Positions 9,201 through 16,815 of a DNA stretch of 64,000 nt are shown piece after piece. Within the stretch, counting starts at the first letter, position 1, and each line of letters starts with the position of its first letter. Both the position numbers and the translations under genes were made by a program. The DNA is from Bradyrhizobium daqingense (GTDB lineage: Bacteria > Pseudomonadota > Alphaproteobacteria > Rhizobiales > Xanthobacteraceae): the NCBI RefSeq assembly GCF_021044685.1, contig NZ_CP088014.1, positions 5,938,001 through 6,002,000 of the forward strand, in the 5' to 3' direction. The notes below the pieces were generated by a model that worked only from the letters and a program-made list of their open reading frames with translations, ran no database searches and was not told the DNA's origin.

Positions 9201-9725
9201 TGGATAGAGATAAGGCATCAGCGCCGACATGAAGGCGTGGTCGGACTGATGCGGAACGGTGGAGGATTTCGCGCCGTGGTCGTCGCCGGCAAGGCAGAGC
9301 ACGCCGCCGTTCTTGGCCGAGCCCGCGGCATTGCCGTGACGGAACACGTCGCCGCAGCGGTCGACGCCGGGGCCCTTGCCGTACCAGATGCCGACGACGC
9401 CATCATATTTGGCACCGGGCGAGAGGTTGAGCTGCTGCGAGCCCCAGACCGCGGTCGCGGCCAGATCCTCGTTCACGCCGGGCTGGAACTTGATGTTGTA
9501 CTGCTCGAGGTGCTTACGGGCGGCGAAGAGCTGCTGGTCGTAGCCGCCGAGCGGCGAACCGCGATAGCCGGAGATGAAGCCCGCGGTGTTGAGGCCGTTG
9601 GCGCGGTCACGCCGGATCTGGGCCATGGGTAGACGGACCAGAGCCTGGATGCCCGTGGTGAAGACGTGTCCGGTTTCCTGGGTGTATTTCTGATCGAGAC
9701 TGATCGGACCCTGGTTGATGCCCAT
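6234..9725 (-). CDS. Indolepyruvate ferredoxin oxidoreductase, fused alpha-beta form
   Basis: 1163-residue protein combining the TPP-dependent alpha part and the gamma/beta-like pyruvate-ferredoxin oxidoreductase domain that are separate IorA and IorB in archaea. The TPP region around residues 430-520 includes FCSGCPHNTST, GIGCHFMALW and a GDGTYFHSG segment. A ferredoxin-like cluster (CEGCGDCSVQSNC) and a further cysteine motif near residues 640-690 follow. A Rossmann-like GGVGGTGV starts the C-terminal domain near residue 730. It oxidatively decarboxylates aryl-pyruvates or branched-chain keto acids to acyl-CoA with ferredoxin as acceptor. It is transcribed alone and divergent from the cytochrome c gene. 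Confidence 0.93.
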   Translation of the reverse strand: MGINQGPISLDQKYTQETGHVFTTGIQALVRLPMAQIRRDRANGLNTAGFISGYRGSPLGGYDQQLFAARKHLEQYNIKFQPGVNEDLAATAVWGSQQLNLSPGAKYDGVVGIWYGKGPGVDRCGDVFRHGNAAGSAKNGGVLCLAGDDHGAKSSTVPHQSDHAFMSALMPYLYPSSIHEMIEMGLLGIAMSRYSGCWVGMKVITETVETTAEIDLTDEMKPFIIPADFELPPGGLNLRWPDDRFEQDRRLQDYKGFAAIAFARANKVNRVTMDSPNARFGIMASGKSYEDVRQALRELGITEEVAAKIGLRLYKIGMPWPLEPEGVHEFAVGLEEIFIVEERREIVENQVKQVLFNWRDDVRPRIVGKMDEHDKRFLTFAAELSVASLATSLTERLLRLNLNPEIAEMLRVKADWFNGRQATQMQAVAPVSRTPYFCSGCPHNTSTKVPEGSRALAGIGCHFMALWMDRSTETFTHMGGEGVPWVGIAPFTNENHIFANLGDGTYFHSGILAIRQAVASKANITYKILYNDAVAMTGGQRHDGDLSPQQITHQLHAEGIREIYLVSEAPDAYPAETIAPGVKLYHRDELQNVMKMCREFKGTSAIVFVQTCAAEKRRRRKRGLMEDPARRVMINPAVCEGCGDCSVQSNCISVEPLETEFGRKRAINQSSCNKDYSCLKGFCPSFVTVDGGKPRHRAPANLSDIGELPEPASRPTLDKPYNIAVGGVGGTGVLTIGALLGMAAHIEGKASMILDMSGLAQKGGAVLSHVRLSDHPAEVTCSRIVTGTADLVLAADEVVAVAKDTITLCDSSRTRGIINSHVIPTADFVLNRDFNFQTRKLNGLLETALHKDSVFFDFTKPAEQLLGDSIATNMMMMGYAYQKGLFPLSAEAIEQAIEVNGVSIKMNKEAFRLGRLAVADPKRLADMLKGTDEVVAPKALDAMTLDEVIEHRAKHLTLYQNNRLAKRYRKLVDQVRDAAVKGGYGEALPRAVAVNYAKLLAYKDEYEVARLYTDGAFEQQLRDQFEGDFKFNFNLAPPILSRGVDALGRPKKRAFGPWMLNVFRVLAKFKFLRGTPLDIFGRSADRKLERDLIAGYEKDVATVLSLLSPVTIDTAVELLSLPDRIRGYGPVKEKAVYDAKARYAQLAADLANPPPAPRQIAAE

Positions 9726-10006
9726 GCTGTCCTCTTTCCAACGCCCTGTTCAGGTCTTGCCTTAAGCCGTTGCCTGCCCGTTGTTTTTAGCTAGGGCGCG
9801 CCGACCACCTGCGCCACTCTATGTCGGATATTTAACGCTCCGCATCACAATTCTGGACCAAAGGGAGCGCCGGGTAAAAATCGCAATTTCGTGGCCAGAA
9901 ACAGCCTACGCATTTTCAATTTGTGTCACGATACCCCGGCCGTCGCGAAATGAATCGACGCTCCGATCACGCGGGTCAGGTCGATTGGTCGCAGGAGAGG
10001 CTTTCG

Positions 10007-11224
10007 ATGCGGACGATTCTGGCTGGGCTGGCTCTCGTGAGTTTGGCGTTGTGCAGTGCGGTCGGAAGCGCGGCCGGCGCCGGCGCGCCATCGCCGGAGC
10101 TGATCGCCTATGGCAAGGCGCTGGTCGAAGCGGGCGACTGCGCGGGCTGCCACACCGCCGATCCGGCAAAGCCGTTCGCGGGCGGCAAGCGCATCGATAC
10201 GCCGTTCGGCGCGATCTATGCGCCGAACCTGACACCGGACCGCGACACCGGGATCGGCGCCTGGATGGATGCCGATTTCACGCGCGCCTTGCGCTATGGC
10301 CTCGCGCCCGACGGCTCGAACTACTACCCGGCATTTCCCTATCCCTATTTCACGCGGATGACGAAGGACGACACGCTGGCGATCCGGGCCTATCTGGCGA
10401 CGCTGGCGCCTGTCACCAGCCGCAACAAGCCGCCGGAGCTGCGTTGGCCGTTCGGCTATCGCGGCCTGATGCGGGTCTGGAACTATCTGTATTTCAAGCC
10501 CGGCCTGTTCGAGCCGGACCAGAGCCAGAGCGCCGCGTGGAACAGAGGCGGCTATCTCGTGACCGGGCTCGGTCATTGCGGCGCCTGCCATACGCCGAAG
10601 AACTACTTTGGCGCGGACAAGCTGGCGCAGGCGCTGTCGGGCAACGAGGTCGCAGGCTGGTACGCACCAAGGCTCGATGGTGCCGCCCGCACCGGGCTGA
10701 AATCGTGGAGCCCTGCAGACATCGTCGAATATCTGCAAAGCGGGCGCAACGCCAGGAGCCACGCCGGCGGGCCGATGGCGGAGGTGGTCGTCAACTCGAC
10801 CTCGAAAATGAGCGATGCGGATGTGCGCGCGATCGCGGTCTACCTGAAGAGCCTGCCGCCGGCGCGGCGCGAGACGATCGTAACTCCCCCCGATGATGCC
10901 GAGATGAAGGCGGGCCAGGCGGTCTACGCCAAGCTCTGCATCGCCTGCCATGAAGCCGACGGCACGGGCGCACCCCGGATCTATCCGCCGCTGCCCGGCA
11001 ACGCGCTGCTGCAATCGATCAATCCGTCCTCCACCCTGCGCATCATCCTCGACGGCGCCCACACCGTGACGACACCGCGCGCGCCCAACACCGGCGAGAT
11101 GCCGGCCTATGCCAAGCAATTGTCCGACGACGAGATCGCGGCGGTGACGAACTACATCCGTAATTCCTGGGGCAATGCGGCCCCGCTGGTGACGCCGGCG
11201 CAGGTGGCGAGGGCGAGGAAGTGA
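10007..11224 (+). CDS. Triheme cytochrome c, periplasmic electron acceptor subunit
   Basis: 405-residue exported cytochrome. A signal peptide (MRTILAGLALVSLAL...) is followed by three haem sites: CAGCH (45-49), CGACH (191-195) and CIACH (311-315). The layout matches the membrane-anchored cytochrome c subunit of flavin alcohol, sorbitol, gluconate or aldehyde dehydrogenases, which passes electrons to ubiquinone or an oxidase. No dehydrogenase partner lies beside it. ATG 10007 is chosen because GGAGAGG precedes it and the signal peptide starts there; the frame extends 28 codons upstream without secretion features. It is divergent from the indolepyruvate oxidoreductase gene across a 281-base gap in which I see no other gene. 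Confidence 0.9.
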   Translation: MRTILAGLALVSLALCSAVGSAAGAGAPSPELIAYGKALVEAGDCAGCHTADPAKPFAGGKRIDTPFGAIYAPNLTPDRDTGIGAWMDADFTRALRYGLAPDGSNYYPAFPYPYFTRMTKDDTLAIRAYLATLAPVTSRNKPPELRWPFGYRGLMRVWNYLYFKPGLFEPDQSQSAAWNRGGYLVTGLGHCGACHTPKNYFGADKLAQALSGNEVAGWYAPRLDGAARTGLKSWSPADIVEYLQSGRNARSHAGGPMAEVVVNSTSKMSDADVRAIAVYLKSLPPARRETIVTPPDDAEMKAGQAVYAKLCIACHEADGTGAPRIYPPLPGNALLQSINPSSTLRIILDGAHTVTTPRAPNTGEMPAYAKQLSDDEIAAVTNYIRNSWGNAAPLVTPAQVARARK

Positions 11225-11226
11225 GG

Positions 11227-11290
11227 GGCGAATGGGGAATGGCGAGTAGCGAGTGGCACATCCATTCGCCAATCGCTACTCGCCATTCGC
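11227..11290. repeat. Heptamer-built intergenic palindrome (copy 1)
   Basis: A left half of GAATGG/GGCGAGTAGCGAGT-like units pairs with a right half ATTCGCC AATCGCTACTCGCCATTCGC. It has the same unit structure as three copies inside the ribosomal operons (39179-39230, 40831-40899, 53730-53790). It lies between the convergent cytochrome c and UPF0126 genes. Confidence 0.7.
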
Positions 11291-11300
11291 GCGATACCGC

Positions 11301-11942
11301 CTACCTCTCGTCCCCCACGAAGACGAATTTGGGCATCTCCCATTTGTAGCGCACCGCGAGCAGGCGGAAGCTGAGGCCGAGCACGAAGGTCAGGGCCGTC
11401 CAGAGCTCGGCGTTGAGATTGAGGCCGAAGGCGGTCGCGTAGAACAGGCCCGTCACCACGGAGACGCTGGCATAGAGTTCGGAGCGAAACAGCAGCGGCA
11501 CGTCGTTGCAGAGCACGTCGCGCAACACGCCACCGGCGCAGCCTGTCACCATGCCGGAGACGATCACGATCGGCAGCGTCGCGTCCATCTGCCAGGCAAC
11601 GTCACAGCCGATCATGGTGAAGACGACGAGGCCGATGGCATCAAGCACGATGAAGGCGAGGTGCAGCCGATGCACCAGCCGCGCGATCAGGATCGTCAGC
11701 AGCGCCGCCCCGCCCGGCAGCGCGAGATAGATCGGATTGGCGACCCACACCAGCGGATAATGACCGAGAAACAGGTCGCGCAGCGTGCCGCCGCCAAGCG
11801 ACGTCACGCAGGCGAGCAGGCAGACGCCGACATAGTCCATGCTGCGCCGGCCGGCGGCCAGCGCCGCGGTCATGCCTTCCGCTGTGATGGCGACGAACCC
11901 GAGAAGATGCAGCACGCTATCCGTCGGCGGCAGGCTCCACAT
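11301..11942 (-). CDS. UPF0126/TRIC-like membrane protein (YicG family)
   Basis: 213-residue integral membrane protein with about seven hydrophobic segments arranged as two homologous halves. Each half has a glycine-rich turn followed by LRD: GGGTLRDLF in the first and GGVLRDVL in the second, the UPF0126 signature. The family is structurally related to trimeric cation channels; some members have been linked to glycine transport, but substrate is not predictable here. ATG 11942 is preceded by AGGGAA and gives the usual length; 42 further upstream codons are hydrophilic and unlike the family. Convergent with the cytochrome c gene. Confidence 0.88.
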   Translation of the reverse strand: MWSLPPTDSVLHLLGFVAITAEGMTAALAAGRRSMDYVGVCLLACVTSLGGGTLRDLFLGHYPLVWVANPIYLALPGGAALLTILIARLVHRLHLAFIVLDAIGLVVFTMIGCDVAWQMDATLPIVIVSGMVTGCAGGVLRDVLCNDVPLLFRSELYASVSVVTGLFYATAFGLNLNAELWTALTFVLGLSFRLLAVRYKWEMPKFVFVGDER

Positions 11943-12109
11943 CGCTTGTTCCCTTCGTCGCTGCCATTGGAACTCGCATTCAGTTCCCTTTTCAGACAGG
12001 TTCCCGATTCCCGCCGCGAGGGCAACATGAGACGAAAGCATAGGGGAGCCCGGAACAGAATCTCGCATCCACGGGTTGTCCCGCCGTCATAACCCGAGGA
12101 GACCAATCG

Positions 12110-12532
12110 ATGGCCGACGACCGTTTTCCCAACGATCCGTACCGCCCGAACCTCGCCGACGATGAGTATCTTCGCACGGCGCGCCGGGATGATGCCAACC
12201 TTCAGGCTGATCCCGAGCTCGGCGAAGGCCCCGCCTCGAGCGGCAGAGTTGCGCTATTCGCCGTTGCGATCGCGCTGGTGCTGGGTGCCGTGTTCTACGG
12301 CTTGAACAACACCAGCACGACCAACCAGGCCAGCAACACGCCGGCCTCGCAGACCGCACAGACGACCAATCCGGCGGCCCCTTCCGGCATGCGTGACGTG
12401 ACGCCGCGCAGCAATACCGAGCCGGGCGTGACCACGGGTGCTGCGCCGAGCAGGCCGGCTGCGCCGGCTCCGGATACGCCTGCTGCAAAGCCGGCGCCGG
12501 ATACGCCGACGCCGTCTGAGGGCGCGAAGTAA
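12110..12532 (+). CDS. Single-pass membrane protein with low-complexity tail, unknown function
   Basis: 140-residue protein of no family that I can name with confidence. A charged N-terminal region (residues 1-43) with many Asp/Arg is followed by one hydrophobic segment (about residues 45-64, VALFAVAIALVLGAVFYGL) and a Thr/Pro/Ala/Asn-rich tail to the end. Such a tail is probably periplasmic and disordered. The start has GAGGAG-like sequence (CGAGGAGACC) just upstream, and a good terminator follows 25 bases after the stop, so it is a one-gene unit. Confidence 0.75.
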   Translation: MADDRFPNDPYRPNLADDEYLRTARRDDANLQADPELGEGPASSGRVALFAVAIALVLGAVFYGLNNTSTTNQASNTPASQTAQTTNPAAPSGMRDVTPRSNTEPGVTTGAAPSRPAAPAPDTPAAKPAPDTPTPSEGAK

Positions 12533-12556
12533 TACAGTACGGAAAAGCGAGAGAGT

Positions 12557-12582
12557 GGCGGGATGCAGATCCCGCCGCTTTT
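12557..12582 (+). terminator. Rho-independent terminator after the 12110-12532 gene
   Basis: Perfect 8-bp stem GGCGGGAT/ATCCCGCC with a four-base GCAG loop, followed by GCTTTTC. Confidence 0.8.
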
Positions 12583-12600
12583 CGTTGGCTGGAGCAGTAC

Positions 12601-12692
12601 GGTTCTGATTGAATCAGAACCGAAGCTCTAGATTCTCGTTTGACGCGTTTTCTTCACGCGAACCGGTATCCACTTCGCTCGAAAACGCTCTA
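12601..12692. repeat. Intergenic repeat with GACGCGTTTTCTTCACGCGAACCGG core
   Basis: It begins with the hairpin GGTTCTGATT-GAATCAGAACC (perfect 10-bp arms) and continues through TTTGACGCGTTTTC, TTCACGCGAACCGG and CACTTCGCTCGAAAACGCTCTA. I recall this composite as an abundant dispersed repeat in Bradyrhizobium. Its right edge contains the TAG stop of the neighbouring lyase gene. Confidence 0.72.
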
Positions 12693-13499
12693 GCTGAACA
12701 TCTTGTTGAGCTCGCCGCCGGAATAGCCGTTGCCGAGTTCGGTGAAGGTCCCCTGCTCCGCCATCTCCTTTGCCGCGCGCATGAAGCCGCCCCAGGCGGC
12801 GCGGGCGAGCGAGCCGCCGACGCTGATCCGGCGCACGCCGAGATCTTCGGCTTCCTGCAGCGACAGGCCGGAGCCGCCGATCAGGAGATTGAACGGCTTT
12901 GGGTGCACCGCCTTCACCACGGCCGTGATGTCCTCGCGGGTCTTCAGGCCCGGCGCGTAGAGACAGTCGGCGCCGGCGTCCGCGTAGGCGGTGAGCCGGT
13001 CGATGACGAGCTTGAGATCGGTGACGCCCCACAGATAAGCCTCGCAGCGCCCGACCAGCAGCGTGCCGCTGTCGCCGATCGCCTTGCGCGAAGCCTTGAT
13101 CCGCTCGACCGCGAGCGCGTGATCGTAGAGCGGATTGGCCTTGTCGCCGGCGGAGTCCTCGATCGACAGGCCGGCAACACCGGTACGCACGCAGCGCTCG
13201 ACATTGTCGGCGACCTTGTCCGGCTCGACCGCAAAGCCGCCCTCGAAATCCGCGTTCACGGGGATGTCGACCGCCGAGCTCAATGCTGCCAGATGCTGAC
13301 AGACCTCCTCGACCGCGACGCGGTTGTCGGCCTTGCCGATGGTCCAGGCAAAGCCCGCGCTCGATGACGCAATGGCCTTGAAGCCGAGATGCTGCAACGC
13401 CTTCGCGCTGCCGACATCGACAGGATTGGGCAGGATGAAGCAGCCGCTCTCGTGCAGCTTCCTGAATGTCGCGCGCTTGTCCGCGGTCGTGACGTGCAT
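12690..13499 (-). CDS. Isocitrate lyase/PEP mutase superfamily protein
   Basis: 269-residue alpha/beta barrel. Metal- and substrate-binding motifs of the superfamily are visible: SSSAGFAW near residue 45, VNADFEGGF near 83 (Mg-binding aspartate and glutamate) and SIEDS near 109. Members include PEP mutase, methylisocitrate lyase, oxaloacetase and 2,3-dimethylmalate lyase; the KKCGH-type isocitrate-lyase catalytic loop is absent, so C-C lyase function on isocitrate is unlikely. The start at 13499 has a GGGAGAG ribosome site. The stop codon lies on the edge of a repeat element. It is followed upstream by two small alpha/beta-barrel genes on the same strand. Confidence 0.88.
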   Translation of the reverse strand: MHVTTADKRATFRKLHESGCFILPNPVDVGSAKALQHLGFKAIASSSAGFAWTIGKADNRVAVEEVCQHLAALSSAVDIPVNADFEGGFAVEPDKVADNVERCVRTGVAGLSIEDSAGDKANPLYDHALAVERIKASRKAIGDSGTLLVGRCEAYLWGVTDLKLVIDRLTAYADAGADCLYAPGLKTREDITAVVKAVHPKPFNLLIGGSGLSLQEAEDLGVRRISVGGSLARAAWGGFMRAAKEMAEQGTFTELGNGYSGGELNKMFS

Positions 13500-13566
13500 G
13501 TTTCTCTCCCTTGTGAGCCGCGAAGACATAGGCGCGCATTCAGGTCTGCGCTAGTGCCCGGCAGGT

Positions 13567-13917
13567 TTAGTGCGCGTCGTGCACCGCTCGGCTGTCCCTC
13601 GGCGCCTGCTCCCGATCGGTCATACCATAGTCCCGGATGACGCTGGCGATGCGCAGATGATAGTCGGCGAAGATCTTCGCCCTGCCCTTGGCCTGGGTGC
13701 GCCGATGCTCCATCGTGTTGCGCCAGGCCTGGACCGCCGCCTCGTCCCGCCAGAACGACACCGACAGGATCTTGCCCTTCTCGGTCAGGCTTTCGAAGCG
13801 CTCGACCGAGATGAAGCCGTCGATGGTCTGCAGCAGCGGTTTCAGGTCGGCCGCGAGGTCGAAATAGTCCTGGCGGTGTTCCGGCTTCGGCCAGACTTCG
13901 AAGATCACGGCGATCAT
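13567..13917 (-). CDS. Antibiotic biosynthesis monooxygenase (ABM)-fold protein
   Basis: 116-residue dimeric alpha+beta barrel protein. The start MIAVIFEVWPKPE and the central GFISVERFES, with SVSFWRDEAAVQAWRNTMEHRRTQ in two parts (SVSFWRDEAAV and WRNTMEHRR), are typical of the ABM/YgiN-type fold. Members range from quinol monooxygenases to haem-binding or purely structural proteins, so activity is open. It lies between the PEP-mutase-like gene and a NIPSNAP gene, all on the minus strand. Confidence 0.85.
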   Translation of the reverse strand: MIAVIFEVWPKPEHRQDYFDLAADLKPLLQTIDGFISVERFESLTEKGKILSVSFWRDEAAVQAWRNTMEHRRTQAKGRAKIFADYHLRIASVIRDYGMTDREQAPRDSRAVHDAH

Positions 13918-13945
13918 TGACGTCTCCTGCTAACGATATCGCGGC

Positions 13946-14254
13946 CTATACTACCACCTTGCGCAGGAAGGTGCGCTCTTCCGTGAGGATGAATTTCTCG
14001 GCCTCCGCGAAGTTGAAGTTCGCGGTGCCGTCGAGATCGGCGCGCAGGCGTTTGCGATAGGACTCGTACGCCGCCAGGCTCTCGAACGAAATCAAGCCGA
14101 ACGCGATGTTGTTGGTGCCCTCATGCGGCATGAAATAGCCGATCAACTCGCCGCCACATCTCGGAATGATGGTGAGCCAGCGCTTCGAATATTCCTCGAA
14201 CTGCGCGCGCTTGAACGGATCGAGCTGGTAGCGGATGAATACAGTGACGGACAT
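13946..14254 (-). CDS. NIPSNAP-family small protein
   Basis: 102-residue dimeric alpha/beta barrel protein of the NIPSNAP family, with a VFIRYQLDPFKRAQFEEYS start and the conserved FGLISFESLAAYESYR block. Function is generally unknown. ATG 14254 has AGGAG nine bases upstream; the in-frame extension upstream lies in a repeat fragment and is rejected. It is divergent from an ArsR-type regulator, which may control it. Confidence 0.87.
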   Translation of the reverse strand: MSVTVFIRYQLDPFKRAQFEEYSKRWLTIIPRCGGELIGYFMPHEGTNNIAFGLISFESLAAYESYRKRLRADLDGTANFNFAEAEKFILTEERTFLRKVVV

Positions 14255-14312
14255 GATGGACTCCTGATTGGCCGTTGCAGCGAGCAAAGCGACGCCGTCG
14301 CCGCGGAAGCAC

Positions 14313-14342
14313 CGGATTGCTTCGCTGCGCTCGCAATGACGT
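14313..14342. repeat. Partial intergenic repeat (GGATTGCTTCGCTGCGCTCGC type)
   Basis: One arm, GGATTGCTTCGCTGCGCTCG followed by CAATGACG, of the palindrome family found complete at 22145-22261. It sits in the divergent gap between the NIPSNAP and ArsR-type genes. Confidence 0.55.
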
Positions 14343-14400
14343 GTTTGCAGAAACAAGCTACGCGCTTGCACCACTACAATGCTTCGGCTACCATCGAAGC

Positions 14401-15099
14401 ATGAAATCAGGCCCTGACATCGCCATGGTCGCCTCGCTGGTCGGCGATCCCGCCCGCGCCAACATGCTCACCGCGCTGATGAACGGCCGCGCGCTGACTG
14501 CGAGCGAGCTGGCGCAGGAGGCCGGCATCACGCCGCAGACCGCGAGCTCGCATCTGTCAAAGCTCGAAGCCGGCGGCCTCGTCGAGCCGGAGAAGCAAGG
14601 CCGCCATCGCTATTACCGCCTCACCGACGACGACGTCGCCGGCGTGCTCGAGGGCCTGGCCGGACTTGCCGCGCGCACCGGGCACATGCGCGTGCGCACC
14701 GGGCCGAAGGATCCGGCGCTGCGGCGCGCGTGGATCTGCTACGACCATCTCGCCGGCGATCTCGGCGTGCAGATGCTCGACACCATGCGCGCACGGCAAC
14801 TGATCAGGCAGAAGAAGCAGGAGATCGAGCTCACGGCCGAGGGCGAACGCTTCCTCGCCAAGCACCTGCAGATCTCGCCCGACATGCTCACCCATCCGCG
14901 CCGGCCGGTGTGCAAGGCCTGTCTCGACTGGAGCGAGCGGCGGCATCATCTCGCCGGCACGCTGGGCGCTGCCATGATGCAGCGCTTCGCCGAGCTCAAA
15001 TGGGCCGCGCGCGATGCCACGCCCGGCAGCCGCGTGGTGAATTTCACCCGCACCGGCGAGAAGCAGTTCGCCGCGCTGTTTGGTGAAGGCAAGGATTGA
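14401..15099 (+). CDS. ArsR-family winged-helix transcriptional regulator
   Basis: 232-residue regulator. The N-terminal winged helix (about residues 10-85) shows the recognition segment GITPQTASSHLSKLEAGGLV and the wing KQGRHRYYRL, typical of ArsR/SmtB. The C-terminal 140 residues are longer than classic ArsR and include CKACLDWSERRHHLAG, so a ligand or metal could be bound there; the role is not known. ATG 14401 begins the domain directly. It diverges from the NIPSNAP-ABM-lyase genes and could repress or activate them. Confidence 0.88.
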   Translation: MKSGPDIAMVASLVGDPARANMLTALMNGRALTASELAQEAGITPQTASSHLSKLEAGGLVEPEKQGRHRYYRLTDDDVAGVLEGLAGLAARTGHMRVRTGPKDPALRRAWICYDHLAGDLGVQMLDTMRARQLIRQKKQEIELTAEGERFLAKHLQISPDMLTHPRRPVCKACLDWSERRHHLAGTLGAAMMQRFAELKWAARDATPGSRVVNFTRTGEKQFAALFGEGKD

Positions 15100-15148
15100 T
15101 CACGCAAGCTGCGTGAGATCGCACGTTTGCGTGTGATCGGATGATCTC

Positions 15149-15229
15149 GTCATGGCCGGGCTTGACCCGGCCATCCACGTCTCTATTGCGGTTGGCACGT
15201 GGATGCCCGGGACAAGCCCGGGCATGACG
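15149..15229. repeat. Intergenic palindromic repeat
   Basis: GTCATGGCCGGGCTTGACCCGGCCATCCACGT pairs with ACGTGGATGCCCGGGACAAGCCCGGGCATGAC (given here as arms, each a hairpin as well). It fills the gap before the alpha/beta hydrolase; a reading frame passes through it, but its peptide is a repeat translation. Confidence 0.7.
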
Positions 15230-15238
15230 GAGACCTCC

Positions 15239-16246
15239 ATGACCCGCATCCTCTCGGCCGCGCTCGCTGCCATCCTCCTCATGACATCGTTCGCATCTCA
15301 CGCCGCCGACACCGCGCCGCGCGAACCCTATGGCATCGCGCTTGAAGGTTTTGCCTATCCCTATCCCGTGCACCTGCTGCCGCTCGTCAACGACGGCGAG
15401 CAGCTCAGCATGGCCTATATGGACGTGGCGCCCGCGCAGCCGAACGGCCGCACCGTTGTGCTGCTGCACGGGCGCAATTTTCCGTCGAGCTATTGGGCAC
15501 CCGTGATCAGGATGCTGAGCGATGCGGGTTATCGCGTCGTGGTGCCGGACCAGGTCGGCTTCGGCAAATCGTCCAAGCCGACCGGCGAGCTGCATTTCGA
15601 CAATCTGGCGCGCAACACCATGGCGCTGCTCGATCACCTCAAGATCGAGAAGACCGAGATCGTCGCCCATTCGCTCGGCGGCATGCTCGGCGTGCGCATC
15701 GCCCGCGCCTATCCCGACCGCGTCGCCCATCTGGTGCTGACCGCCCCGATCGGACTGGAGGACTACCGTCTCTACGTGCCGCCGACGCCGACGGACAAGA
15801 TGATCGAGACCGAGGACAGGCTCACGGCCGAGGGCTATCGCAAGCAGCTCCAGACCAATTATGCGATCAAGCTGTCGCCGGATCAGATCACGCCGTTCAT
15901 CGATGCCCGCTTCAACATCAAGGGCAGTCCCGACTATCCGCGTTGGCTGCGCGCCTTCGTCAGCTCTGGTCAGATGATCTATCGCGAGCCGGTGGCGCAC
16001 GAAATCCCGCTCATCACAGTCCCCACCCTGTTCGTGATGGGCGCCGACGATCACAACGCGCCGGGCCGGCCCCTCGCGCCGGAGGCGCTGCGCGCCAAAA
16101 TGGGGCAGAACGCCGAACTCGCGAAGTCGCTCGCCGCGAAGATGCCCAATGCGAAGGCCGAGGTGATTCCGGACACTGGGCACCTCGTCTTCCTCGAGGC
16201 GCCCGCGAAGTACAGGGAGCTGGTGCTGAACTTTCTCGGCCGCTAG
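15239..16246 (+). CDS. Secreted alpha/beta hydrolase
   Basis: 335-residue exported hydrolase. An N-terminal signal peptide (MTRILSAALAAILLMTSFASHA) precedes a canonical fold. The oxyanion region LLHGRNF, the strand VVVPDQVGFGKS, the nucleophile elbow AHSLGG and a C-terminal GHLVFLE histidine are all present, as is an acid in the VMGADD segment. These form Ser-Asp-His and suggest an ester, lactone or epoxide substrate in the periplasm. ATG 15239 is chosen because a GGAG sits seven bases upstream and the signal peptide starts there; the longer frame is a translated repeat. Transcribed alone. Confidence 0.9.
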   Translation: MTRILSAALAAILLMTSFASHAADTAPREPYGIALEGFAYPYPVHLLPLVNDGEQLSMAYMDVAPAQPNGRTVVLLHGRNFPSSYWAPVIRMLSDAGYRVVVPDQVGFGKSSKPTGELHFDNLARNTMALLDHLKIEKTEIVAHSLGGMLGVRIARAYPDRVAHLVLTAPIGLEDYRLYVPPTPTDKMIETEDRLTAEGYRKQLQTNYAIKLSPDQITPFIDARFNIKGSPDYPRWLRAFVSSGQMIYREPVAHEIPLITVPTLFVMGADDHNAPGRPLAPEALRAKMGQNAELAKSLAAKMPNAKAEVIPDTGHLVFLEAPAKYRELVLNFLGR

Positions 16247-16439
16247 AGACACTTGCGTGTCGTCGGAGGCAGGATCCGGGGACCATTCATGCCGCATTCA
16301 GGTCATGATTGGCAGGTTTGGATCGCGACGTGTCGGCGCGTTTCTCCAATTTTAACGTGTCGAATCGTATGCCTTGATTCATTGTGCGCCACAAGCGCCA
16401 TCCCCTAAGCCTGCCCCCAGGGACGAGAAGGAAGATCAA

Positions 16440-16688
16440 ATGAAATATCTGTTCGCAGCCGTCGTGCTCGCCAGCACGGTCGTCGGGTTCAGCGAGATGG
16501 CCAGCGCCGCCGGCGGCTGCGGCCCCGGCTGGTATCGCGGCGCCTATGGCGGCTGCCGTCCGATGCGCGGCGCGGTCGTCGTGCGCCCCGCCCCCATCGT
16601 GGTCGCCCCGCCGGTCGTCGTGGCGCCCCGCGCGCGCGTGTGCCCCTACGGTTTCCGCTGGTACGCTGGCCGCTGCCGTCCGTACTGA
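16440..16688 (+). CDS. Small exported Gly/Cys/Val-Pro-rich protein (GCG_CRPN-like)
   Basis: 82-residue precursor. A signal peptide of about 23 residues is followed by GGCGPGWYRGAYGGCRP, a Val-Ala-Pro repeat stretch and CPYGFRWYAGRCRPY. The GCG...CRP motif and the closing Cys pair match a small-protein family that I recall from Bradyrhizobium and relatives under the name GCG_CRPN; function is unknown. The start has AAGGAAG upstream. The ORF can be read further upstream but without a signal peptide. It faces the TAT-exported protein across a shared terminator. Confidence 0.85.
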   Translation: MKYLFAAVVLASTVVGFSEMASAAGGCGPGWYRGAYGGCRPMRGAVVVRPAPIVVAPPVVVAPRARVCPYGFRWYAGRCRPY

Positions 16689-16703
16689 TCTTTATCGCAT
16701 TGC

Positions 16704-16738
16704 AAATGGCCGCGCAGGATTACCCTGCGCGGCCATTT
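16704..16738. terminator. Strong bidirectional terminator
   Basis: Perfect 15-bp stem AAATGGCCGCGCAGG/CCTGCGCGGCCATTT with a five-base loop, between the convergent genes ending at 16688 and 16816. The A/T ends of the stem serve both directions. Confidence 0.85.
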
Positions 16739-16815
16739 CCTTTGGGACTTAAGCCTTCGAAAAACAACGGGGACCGCCAGCGGCGATCCCCATCCAATCC
16801 GCGGACTTCGCAAGC

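Noticed and set aside
15152..15238. 29-codon N-terminal extension of the alpha/beta hydrolase
   Set aside because: Translation of a palindromic repeat; the signal peptide and ribosome site support ATG 15239.
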